Shown here one piece after another: positions 54,916 through 64,000 of a stretch of DNA of 64,000 nucleotides (position 1 is the first letter of the stretch; the number at the start of each line of letters is the position of its first letter). The translations under genes were made by a program, and so were the position numbers. The notes under the pieces were generated by a model. The model was not told where the DNA came from. It searched no databases and worked only from the letters and a program-made list of their open reading frames with translations. The stretch covers positions 372,001 to 436,000 of the forward strand of contig MU405212.1 of NCBI GenBank assembly GCA_022836615.1, written 5' to 3'. Source of the stretch: Annulohypoxylon bovei var. microspora (lineage: Eukaryota > Ascomycota > Sordariomycetes > Xylariales > Hypoxylaceae).

Positions 54916-57463
54916 TCACATGTGAGGAACTCGAGCGCTCTGTAGCAGCAAGTTTATGATACTCAAGAAACCTTCCCCTAAAATAAAGCCCTGAGATTGA
55001 TATGTTAGTTATGGCCTAGGGTTGTCAATGCAAAGTCCGGGTTCTCGGTACTCACTGATGCAACAACGATGAGGGGTGTATCCTCCTTTCGTAGGTATAC
55101 TCTCCAGTACCAATTTAAAAGTCCGCCTATTGTCCTTGCTAGAGTGAAGGACGGGACGTTGTACATTCCTAGGAGTATTGTTAGCAATGAGACAAGTTCA
55201 TGATGGATTGCTAGATGGCCCTTACCAACTGCTACGGCGATTCCGCCGGGGATATAGGCGTGCCAACTCTTTCCAATCGCCTTCGTACGCAACGCAGTGA
55301 AGATGGCGAAGATGACCGCACCGCCAATAGCGAACTCTCTCGCCATATAAGGTAACCCCTTTCCGGTAACCAATCTCGCGGTGAAGATCCACACAAAGCC
55401 AGTCGGTACCTGGAACAGATCACCGGGAACTTCGTAAACGGCAGTATACAGTCTATAGATGAATGCACTGACGACGGCCCCCACCGTTGCGCCGATAATT
55501 TGACCCCAAAATTGTGCCTTAGGTGCTGCCCCCAATAGGTGACCAGTTTTTAGGTCTTGCATTAGATCACCAGCTTGCAGTGCACCAGCTTCAGATACAG
55601 CACCGGCCACCAAGTTGATGAGGACGCTCGACTTGTGCGTCTGTGGAATAATAAGGGCGAAGAAAAGTTGTGCTAGTTTGCTGATCCCGGAAACAGGGTT
55701 GAGGTCCGTCTCACCCAGTGCTCGAACTCCCATAATGCTCAATATCATCGCCATAAAAACAGCTATGACGGTTGCGTACAGGGGAACCAGATTGCCGAAT
55801 GTAATGTGGATGCTAGCGATGCAAAAGAGAACTGAGATGACGAGACCGATGCTGACAGTTTTATCCCCAACCAATTGCTCAGGTGGAGCATCGTCTTCAT
55901 CCCGGGTCCCTTGTGAATCGATCGGCAGTGTGTTAAAGGGATTCCTGCGTTCAAGTGTCGGGCTTGGTAGACTATCAAGATCTTCCGAGCTTCGTGTTCC
56001 AACCGAGGGTCTTGAATCATCCTCGCTGGCCCGAACGGCTTCGTAACCAATAGGTCTGCGAGCTAACAGGCCCTTAAACCCACCCTGCTGGAATCGTTGC
56101 TTAACAGCTGCAAGGAGGGATGGCCCACGTTTAATAATAGGGCTGAAAGCAATGTAGCCTAGACTGACAACAGAATCTGCTAGCATAATAGCAAGAGATA
56201 TCCAGACAATCCAACCCTTACTTCCGGTCTCCCAGTCATCAATTGACCCCGGTGCCCAACCTCGATATTTTGCAAGGGGTGATAAGATTCCCCACCCAAT
56301 GATGGCTCCAATGAGCATATGTATAGTCGTAGAGGGACCCATGATAATGCCTTGACCAACGTATGCAAAACTTGGGTTTAAAGTCCAAAGCCAGGTGTTT
56401 GCTGCCACGGTTCCAAAGATAGGGAGATTTCGGAGAACTGGAAAGAAGTAAGTGCAAAGGGTGTAGAATCCAGATACCCCAAATGTGATCAGGAGAAGGC
56501 GGATGTTAGAACGCCAACTATATTGTTTTGCTGTCTCCATGCGTGGAGGTTCCTCAGTCGGATCGACGATCTCACTTCCACCAGATATATCCTCCGTTTG
56601 CATAAGCGGTCTACTGTCAAGCGCTAGGCTCCCGAACGTCGCAGCCTTTGATGTATCAAGAGTGCCACCATTTTGATTTTGTCCTCGACCATGAAGAACA
56701 CCGATTAGAACAGCCGTACTAAATCCGCTTGGGAACTTTAACTTCTCTTTGATGATTACTTGACGTCGTCTGAGAAGGGTTAGATATAATTACGTGGCGG
56801 TTCTAGAGAGGATTGGTAACTCACAGTGGGACAGCAAAGACGACGCCAAAGTAGCAAAGACCCAATGACCAAACAATTAGCTTCCACATGCTCAGATGTA
56901 TCGGCCCTTGTTCTGAAGACTTCAGAAGATACTCCATGGCCGGAATCTAAATCATACACGGGCCGGTTAGTTCAGCGGAGCTTTTCTTGTTGAGTCCAGC
57001 GTTACTCACCACACCCACAAATCCACAACCAAGAGGCATGATCGCCATTCCTCCAGCTACAGACTGAACGAGGACATTTTCTACGGGAGAGAAAGGGAAG
57101 GATAAATGACGTGATAGAGCCTTGAAGATACCGAAACCCAATAAACTAGAAGGCATCGTCATCATGGAAATCCAACCGGTCTGCAACCCAAAATACATAT
57201 TGCTGAAACATATTCTGTAATATCTTCAGTCAGCAACTATTACGTCTAGATGACTTTGTTACAAAATAGGGGTCACAGGCTCAATTCCCAGATGCTACCA
57301 TGGGTAGGACTCACACTAGGCCAACGAGCAGACCGGCAGCAACACCTCGAAGTGTGAAGTGACGGCCTTCCGGAAGATATTTGACATCATCTTCGGACTC
57401 TTCTTCGGACTCGGGTGGATACGGAGGAGGCGGATCCTCGATAGCTCCTCTGTCGGGGGACAT
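54916..57463 (-). CDS. OPT-family oligopeptide transporter
   Basis: Polytopic plasma- or vacuolar-membrane transporter of the OPT superfamily, which moves small peptides, glutathione or metal chelates with protons; the substrate is not predictable here. Six exons on the minus strand: 57463-57315, 57214-57010, 56946-56825, 56769-55226, 55168-55056 and 54990-54916, giving 735 aa. It starts MSPDRGAIEDPPPPYPPESE and contains the family block SNMYFGLQTGWISMMTMPSS, then CGFVGVIPAMEYLL, KLKFPSGFSTAVLIGVLHGR, NPSFAYVGQGIIMGPSTTIH and SEAGALQAGDLMQDLKTGHL. It ends GFILGEGFLSIINLLLQSAR-VPHM. A cytosolic loop after about residue 330 is Ser/Asp-rich. The short last exon encodes the final helix and is easily missed. 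Confidence 0.93.
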
Positions 57464-58484
57464 AGTTGCTAGCGGGCGGGATGGAGGCGGAATGAGGGCG
57501 GGATATGATAGGCCGTTAACTAGCAGGAGCTAATAATTACATCAACCACACCTAGTCTGTGTCTATAAATAACAGCACGCGGTATTCATCTCATATTGAA
57601 GTGGACAGTTTGATGTCAAAGAATGAGTTGGGCGGATGAAGTGAAAGAGATATCGGCAAGAGTTCAAGGTTGTACTGATAGTGGTTGCTGACCAAGCCGG
57701 AGATATCAAGAAGATGCTACCTAATCCCATAAAGGCTAATACGGAACTCCACATTCCCAATAATCATTTGCCAAGACTTCGCCTGAGTCGAGTCCCTTTT
57801 AAGTATTTATGTATCTACAATTGTCTTAATTATCAATGTATATACTTTGACTTCCTCTTGCTTTAAGAGGCCAAGCAACACAAAAATAATTGATAGAAAG
57901 ATAGAAAATAACCAATAGCGACCAATTTCATGACGCAGCCACAGTCGTACCAGATATGAAAAAGGAGATAACCCGCAGCTAATAAAAGCAGGGGTAGTTG
58001 CATGTGGTTGGCCATTGATATGACGACATCAAGCGGTCTGGCTTATTTCCGTGCAATATGAAGGATTTGGAACAAAAAGTTCAATGTTCCGTAACTACCT
58101 TAAGCAGATAGTGATATTTTCATTTTGGATATTTCAAGTATGTCATTACTCGTGATACCAATACCAAAAGAGGCGATGGGGTTGATCTCTCCGGAACATT
58201 CAATACATGCAAAAATTGGAAGATCAGACTGGAGATCTAAGAAAAGAAAATGTTACCGAGTAAGGGGTTTGAACAAATTTGACCAATTGAATCACTAGCC
58301 GCTACCCCTCACAGCTAGTGTACCCCTATCCGGTTAGCGCGGGGTAGAAATCATGTACCAGCCGAACTCGCTCGACATATTTTTTTTATTCTTCGCCATC
58401 TCCAAGTCTTAACTCACCCTTCGAGGGACTTGGAGATCGCCGAAAAATACTTGAACAATTGCCTTCGAGCTAAGACTACCGACG
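57464..58484. other. shared upstream region of OPT transporter and THR4
   Basis: Divergent starts about 1 kb apart. It contains TGAGTC (57784-57789), one base short of a Gcn4/CPC1 site, and a perfect 7-bp inverted repeat CACTAGC/GCTAGTG at 58293-58320. No gene seen. Confidence 0.5.
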
Positions 58485-60190
58485 ATGTCGAACGGAGTAA
58501 ACGGCCAGACGGCAGAAGATAGCTCTTCAGAGCCTCATAATTCCTCGCAACGGTATTTGAGCACTAGAGGCGATGACTACGATGTAAGATCTACACTAGT
58601 CTGACTGACTCTTTGTAACTGCCCCCTATTAACTATTATTGCCAGCTCTCCTTCGAGGAAGTCGTTCTGAAAGGTCTAGCATCTGACGGGGGTCTTTATA
58701 TCCCGGAAGCAATCCCCCAGGCGAGCAATTGGCAGAGCTGGAAAGATCTGTCCTTCCCTGACCTCGCCCTTGAAGTCCTGTCCTTGTATATCTCACCAAC
58801 TGAGATTCCGCGGGAAGACTTGAAGGGCATCATTGATAGGAGTTACTCGACCTTCCGTGCCCCGGAGACGACACCGCTGAAACACCTCCACGATAACCTA
58901 TACCTCCTAGAACTGTTCCACGGTCCTACATTCGCCTTTAAAGATGTTGCTCTACAGTTTCTAGGCAACCTATTCGAGTACTTCTTAGTACGAAAAAACG
59001 AGGGAAAGACCGGCTCTGATCGACATCATCTCACTGTGGTTGGAGCCACAAGCGGTGATACCGGATCCGCAGCTATCTACGGCCTCCGCGGAAAGAAGGA
59101 TGTATCGGTGTTCATCTTACATCCCAAGGGCAGGGTCAGCCCTATCCAAGAAGCTCAAATGACTACGGTATTAGATGCCAATGTCCATAACTTGGCTGTC
59201 ACGGCCACCTTCGACGACTGCCAGGATATTGTGAAGGCCTTGTTCGCCGATGCCGATATCAACTCGACCCTCAACCTCGGAGCGGTGAACTCCATCAACT
59301 GGGCCAGAATTCTCGCGCAGATTGTTTACTACTTCTACTCCTATTTCTCACTTGCCAAGACCACGGGCTTGGCCTTAGGCGAGAAGGTCCGTTACGTTGT
59401 GCCTAGCGGTAATTTCGGCGATATCCTAGCCGGCTACTTTGCACACAGAATGGGTCTTCCCGTGGAGAAGTTGGTCGTCGCCACAAACGAGAACGACATC
59501 CTCGACCGATTCTGGAAGACCGGAAGATACGAGAAGAAGCCCGCCTATGGCCAGGAGGCACAGGGAGGTTTGGAGGTCGACGGTGTTAAGGCACACGAAG
59601 ACGGCGTTAAGGAGACTCTGAGCCCTGCCATGGACATTCTCGTCTCGAGTAACTTCGAGAGATTGCTCTGGTTCCTAGCCTACGAATTTGCCTCCATGGC
59701 TGGCATGGACGATGAGTGGAATAGAAGACAAGCTGGACAGGAGGTCTCCGCCTGGATGAAGCAACTGAAGTCGAGCGGTGGTTTTGGTCCAGTCTACCAG
59801 GACGTGCACTCAAGTGCTCAGCGTGACTTCGAAAGCGAAAGGGTGAGCGATTCGCAGACAGTCGACACCATTAAGAGTTACTTCAAGAAGCTCGACTACG
59901 TATTAGATCCTCACTCAGCCATCGGTGTGGCTGCTTCTCTACGGTCACTCGACCGTTCTCAGGCACCACACATCTCGCTCTCGACCGCCCACCCGGCCAA
60001 GTTCGCCGGCGCAGTCGAGATGGCGTTGAAAGACGAGGCTGGATTCAGCTTCGAGGAGAAGGTGCTCCCGCCCGAGTTCCACGGCTTGGAGGCGAAGGAG
60101 AAGAGAGTCACCGAAGTCGTCAACGACTGGAAGGCGGTTAGAGAGATCGTCAAGAAACAGGTGGAGGAAGAGTTGAAGAGTGCAGCATAG
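58485..60190 (+). CDS. THR4: threonine synthase
   Basis: PLP enzyme that converts O-phosphohomoserine to threonine, the last step of threonine synthesis, in the cytosol. Exons 58485-58583 and 58646-60190 give 547 aa; the 62-nt intron is phase 0. Start chosen at MSNGVNGQTAEDSSSEPHNS because the family block YLSTRGDDYDLSFEEVVLKG crosses the splice junction. The PLP lysine is Lys132 in HGPTFAFKDVALQFLGN. Other blocks are VVGATSGDTGSAAIYGLRG, LHPKGRVSPIQEAQMTT, NSINWARILAQIVYYFY and VPSGNFGDILAGYFAHRMG. It belongs to the fungal/bacterial type with a C-terminal extension. The intron contains TGACTC (58606-58611), a core for the cross-pathway control factor, though an intronic position makes its use doubtful. 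Confidence 0.98.
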
Positions 60191-60665
60191 GGCGGCGTTC
60201 AGAATTGAATTTTGCATCAGACGCATTTCGTGGATCATTTGCATTAAACTTGTACGCGTTCGTATGTATTCGCACGTAGAGATAAATCTATAAATCAATA
60301 AATACCCTCCAAATCATCTAAGTTGGCCCCTGGGAATGTCGTGATACTTTATATGTACTATTAAGAGTATTTGCTGGGAGCTGTCGCCTATCTTTACTTA
60401 TATGTTACAGGAAGGATGCGATTCATCGATCTTAAAGGATCTGCAAGGAGTGGTACACGGCATATTGCTAGTAACATATAGTTGATAAACCTGTCACACT
60501 ATATTCAGAGCAACTTCATAGCGAGTTTCATCTCATCGTATATATTCGTATATATTCATTACATTCGACTGATATATATTACTCGTCAATATTCCGACTG
60601 AGCCTTATTACATGTTCCCATTCGCCTTCCTCCCTCGTAACCAATGTTATTCGTTATATCCTCGT
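60191..60665. other. intergenic between convergent THR4 and the secreted protein gene
   Basis: 3' flanks, AT-rich. No gene seen. Confidence 0.6.
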
Positions 60666-61204
60666 TCAAGGTAGGTTCTGTACGGGATAGCTCTGGTCCG
60701 GTGTAACGACCTGTCCGCTTACTAGTTGCGTGTCCTTGTACTATAATAACCTCGTGTTAGCAAAATTCCACATATACCCAACATCCAGCTTCTTGAACAG
60801 GGAGGAAGCAGGAGGTATATACTCACAGCAGGATACACGATCAGCCCCTTCGCATAATCGATGACGCTCATCGTGGTGAAGCCCTCGCCCTCGCCGAACT
60901 GGCCGCTCCAGGTGCTCGTGACGGTGAAGTTGCCGAAGGTCTGGGCGTTGCCGATAGCCTGGGAGGCGGGCGCAGAGTCGGTGGCGTTGACGGTGTAGTT
61001 AGCAACGCTGGTAGCGGCGACGCCGTCCTCGCCCGTGTTGACGCTGAACGTCCACACGCACGTCTTGTCGCCGTCGTCGCACGTGCGCTTCAGGGACTCG
61101 ATCGTCCACTCTGCCGCGTTGGGTGCTGCCATCGAGAGGGGTGCCGCGAGCGTGCTTGCCGCGGAGAGGAGGAGGGTCGAGAGGAGGGTGGTTGAGAACT
61201 GCAT
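60666..61204 (-). CDS. small secreted protein, unknown function
   Basis: Two exons on the minus strand, 61204-60827 and 60740-60666, give 150 aa. The N-terminus is a clear signal peptide (MQFSTTLLSTLLLSAASTLA, cleavage probably near AAP). The mature protein has WTIESLKRTCDDGDKTCVWT with its only two cysteines, then NYTVNAT and NFTVTST glycosylation-type sequons, and TMSVIDYAKGLIVYPA joined across the intron to YKDTQLVSGQVVTPDQSYPV. The exon 2 reading is in frame and ends naturally. I know this layout from ascomycete small secreted proteins but no biochemical function. It could be a cell-surface, defence or host-interaction protein. No other secretome genes are adjacent. Confidence 0.88.
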
Positions 61205-62819
61205 CTTTCTATTTCCTTCGTAGGGGCTGGGCGCGTGGGTTTTATTAGGATTACGTATTAGCTTCGAGGTATGGAGCTGCGCTGGTAGTTCAGGTTCACA
61301 AACGAATGACTAGGTGGTGGATATGATTTTGCTGTGAGCTGGCAGGTTGATGTGATGTCTCTGGGAGCGGCTCCGTCTATATATGTACTATGCACGACCA
61401 CTTGTCATGAACCAGACAAGACACGCGGTATACGATGTATGATATGAGCAACGTAAATAGCTGACTCCGCTCTCCTCGAATCTCCAACCGGCTACCCGTC
61501 TGGAATTCGCAGCGTCCATTCGTGAACCGCTGTCCCTTTCCATGACATCGCGCGCCTCCCTACATGCCTACGGACGTTTCAATCACGCATATGTAAGTCG
61601 AACCCCGGCCTCGTATCCAGCGACCTCTCCTCCTAGCAGAACCCTTTAAAAAAAAGAGAGAGAGTTTTATAAGACCGAAATCAGATGGACGTTTACCCGG
61701 CCGCACATCGACGTTCCATCCGATCTCTTTACAGTCAGACGGTATAAGAATAAGGCCGGGTTAGGCAAGGTCGATCGCGTTTGTTTCGAGATCTCTGATC
61801 ACGCAGCGACCGGCAGGCGGCAGATGGGGTGCGGGATCGACAGTGCCAAGCTCGTATTCCACTGCCGCGCCCCTTGCAGATGGTAGGACTCGCTTGACTC
61901 GGTGGGTTGTGTGGAGAAGGGAGACAAGATACCAAAGCCGCGTAAGGTCCGCGCCCGCTTCGTTGATTTCTTCTCGACCGTTATTTTCGTGATCTAAAGC
62001 TGCAGCGGTCGAAGCAACGTTGCTACTGTAGCTAAAGCTGCTTAGTAGAGAGTGGCGGCCGGAGCAATCGGATCCGGCCATTTGCATCGCATGGCGGCTG
62101 TGCTAGTACGTAGCCGCTTGCCCTTTGTGACAGGATACGGTAACATCATGTAATCAATTCATATGTGACCAGTCAGTCTTGAGAGGTGCGGGGCTCTGGT
62201 TCGTCCGTTTGTCGATCTGATCCCAAATTAGGAAGGTTATACATTCGGAGTTAGTATGCAGGCATATAAAGGAAACGGGTCTGGATGAGATGGAATGTGT
62301 ACGATATAGAGGGTCAACCCTAAGACAAATATATTAAGAGTAAGCTCAATTCTCTAATATTTTTAGAGACGATTCCTATGTGTCCTGAATGTAGGTCTAA
62401 GCGGCGAGACTGAACCAATAGTTTCTTTCGCTAGACCAAGTACATATATAATTACCATGCCCATGACCATCCCACAGTAAGACATACATATACGGCTTCT
62501 CGTGTTACCTGTTTTTGTCTTCTTTCGATCACGGTGTAGCGCACGAGCATGAGGCCTTTTCTGTTGAGAACTCGTAGGATGGTGTATAAACGAATCGACG
62601 AAATAACTCAGGTTCATAGTCTTTATTGAAGGGGCCAGATCGCGCAAGGCCCCCTTGCAAAAACTTTCAGGTACATGGTTCGAAACTAAACGAGTCAATA
62701 CCTAGCATATACGAAAAAGTATAAGAATCTAAAATGACTTCTAGTTAAAGGCAATATACGCAAGTGTATGGATAATATCCCGTCTCAATAAACGGGTACC
62801 GTGTATGATGGATGCTCCT
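61205..62819. other. intergenic, secreted protein promoter to MCH1 3' flank
   Basis: 1.6 kb. Minus-strand open frames at 61761-62087 and 62363-62698 show no family features. No gene seen. Confidence 0.5.
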
Positions 62820-64000
62820 CTAGATCACAATACCTCTCTTGGCCCAACCATCTCGGCCTTTCCAGGCCCAGAGGATCATGACTGTTCCAATCCAAATGCA
62901 AATCGTCATGGACCAGAACGTGGACGAGTAACACTGTTTGCCATAGCAGAATACATCATCGTCGTCACTTCCGGTTGCTAACGAAGGTGAATCTCGAGCA
63001 CCCGCTTGATAGACCGCTGAGTAAATAAGCCCCCACATTGTGGAACCTAGAGCTGGTGTGAGAGCGACGATGCCAAAGTTGGTACCGAAGTTCTCAACTC
63101 CCCAAATCATCGTTATGATGATAGGTGTCAAGCTGAATACGGCTCCGTACCCAGCTCCAATCGATCCAGAGACGATCCAGAATCGCTCTCCATGCTCCTG
63201 GATCACGCCAGAAGCCAGCACAAGCGTACCGATAGACAGGATAATAGCAGCGCCCATAAATAAAGCAATACGCGAGACCGATAGCTTCTGTCTTAGTTCC
63301 GGGAGGGTGGTTGGAAATCCTGTTTGAACGTGTTGTGTATGAGGGTTCGGGGACAGTAGGTCGCTTAACGACGCTGCGATTAGACGAGCAACGGTGCTTA
63401 CCGCAGCCATGATGGAGACATGAGTCGCTGCCGTGGTTTCGTTCGATCTCGTAGTCGGGGAATATAGCGTTCCAATGACAGTACCAAGGTTGTTGATAAA
63501 CGATTCGCCCGGACCGATGATCAACCAGAAACCAACAGCAAACCACCACATCGTGTTATCCGTAAGAAACCTTCGAGTCTCGGCGTTGAGGAGCCAGGCC
63601 TTTTTTAACCTAGCATTATCATCGTCGTTTTCATTGTCTCTAGCTGGGTCCATTACTCCAGCATCGTCGTCGATAGCATCGATAGTACCATAATCACGAT
63701 CGACTCGGCGGCGGAAAACTGCACTTCCCTCGAGGAGCCCGCTCCTCTCTAGTTCCTCTACCGCTTCATCGATAAGGTCGTCTTCGTCTACAATCCGTAA
63801 CGTGAAGGTGCCAATAAGCCCAATGACTGATAGAATGACGCAGAGGAACAGGAAGAAATGGAATACATTAACATCTCCTTGACCTCCGTCCGGCCGTGTC
63901 TCGTAGAGGATTTGACTGCCAATTTGACTAAGAACCATTCCACCAAGGCCAAATGATGCGATAGGGGCGACTAGCATCAGGCCTCGATATTTCCCCTTGC
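62820..64000 (-). CDS. MCH1: MFS transporter, Mch1-like (5' partial at right edge)
   Basis: Major facilitator of the monocarboxylate-transporter-homologue type; yeast Mch1 is a vacuolar membrane protein of uncertain substrate. The minus frame runs from the stop at 62820 through the right window edge; the N-terminal half, including the start, is outside. About 393 residues are visible. They include GFWLIIGPGESFINNLGTVI, the block most typical of Mch1, followed by ATHVSIMAAVSTVARLIAAS and LSDLLSPN. Several membrane segments are visible (FFLFLCVILSVIGLIGTFTL, IALFMGAAIILSIGTLVLAS, FSLTPIIITMIWGVENFG). A long acidic loop (DEDDLIDEAVEELERSG to DNENDDDN) lies between the two transporter halves. No intron is seen in the visible part. 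Confidence 0.88.
   Translation of the reverse strand, partial: KGKYRGLMLVAPIASFGLGGMVLSQIGSQILYETRPDGGQGDVNVFHFFLFLCVILSVIGLIGTFTLRIVDEDDLIDEAVEELERSGLLEGSAVFRRRVDRDYGTIDAIDDDAGVMDPARDNENDDDNARLKKAWLLNAETRRFLTDNTMWWFAVGFWLIIGPGESFINNLGTVIGTLYSPTTRSNETTAATHVSIMAAVSTVARLIAASLSDLLSPNPHTQHVQTGFPTTLPELRQKLSVSRIALFMGAAIILSIGTLVLASGVIQEHGERFWIVSGSIGAGYGAVFSLTPIIITMIWGVENFGTNFGIVALTPALGSTMWGLIYSAVYQAGARDSPSLATGSDDDDVFCYGKQCYSSTFWSMTICIWIGTVMILWAWKGRDGWAKRGIVI

Noticed and set aside
1..64000. CRISPR arrays, transposons, biosynthetic gene cluster
   Set aside because: No regular spaced repeats, no transposase or reverse transcriptase domains, and no PKS, NRPS or terpene synthase genes are visible.

Overview
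The window is nuclear DNA from a filamentous ascomycete (Pezizomycotina, probably a Sordariomycete; the class is inference). Genes are split by short introns, mostly about 50-140 nt, with GT-AG ends and CTAAC-type branch sites. Both tRNA genes carry introns, the protein set is ascomycete, and genes sit singly on both strands with no operons. I rebuilt exon structures by hand from splice sites and reading phase; every complete model closes in frame.

Left part (1-12.7 kb): a Puf4-type Pumilio RNA-binding protein that enters from the left edge and has an unusually long 801-nt intron; ribosomal protein RPL15 with a 5'UTR intron; an unrecognised Lys/Glu-rich 277-aa protein; and a PSP1-domain protein. 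Next comes a gene-poor stretch (12.7-30.4 kb) holding NFU1 (Fe-S scaffold), HIT1 (snoRNP assembly), an intron-containing tRNA-Ser(AGA), an unrecognised basic protein, an intron-containing tRNA-Asp(GTC) and one possible decayed reading frame.

The dense part (30.4-51.6 kb) holds UreG, a divergent TSR1/UTP7 pair, SEY1, RNH201, the CENP-C homologue MIF2, YME2, a twin-CX9C DUF3128 protein, and a cytosolic HSP70 with a perfect three-unit heat-shock element upstream. The right part (53.2-64 kb) holds a six-exon dienelactone hydrolase, a six-exon OPT transporter, threonine synthase, a small secreted protein, and an MCH1-like MFS transporter cut by the right edge.

Functionally this is ordinary housekeeping chromosome. 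Ribosome biogenesis and mRNA control recur (PUF4, RPL15, HIT1, TSR1, UTP7), along with mitochondrial and ER upkeep (NFU1, YME2, SEY1) and centromere and genome maintenance (MIF2, RNH201). I found no biosynthetic cluster, intact transposon or clearly new multi-gene system. The points most worth a second look are the PUF4 intron that looks like an internal promoter, a palindromic CCTAGG motif family scattered between genes, sharp GC-rich blocks inside genes, a hairpin in an RPL15 intron, and three unassigned proteins, one of them secreted.
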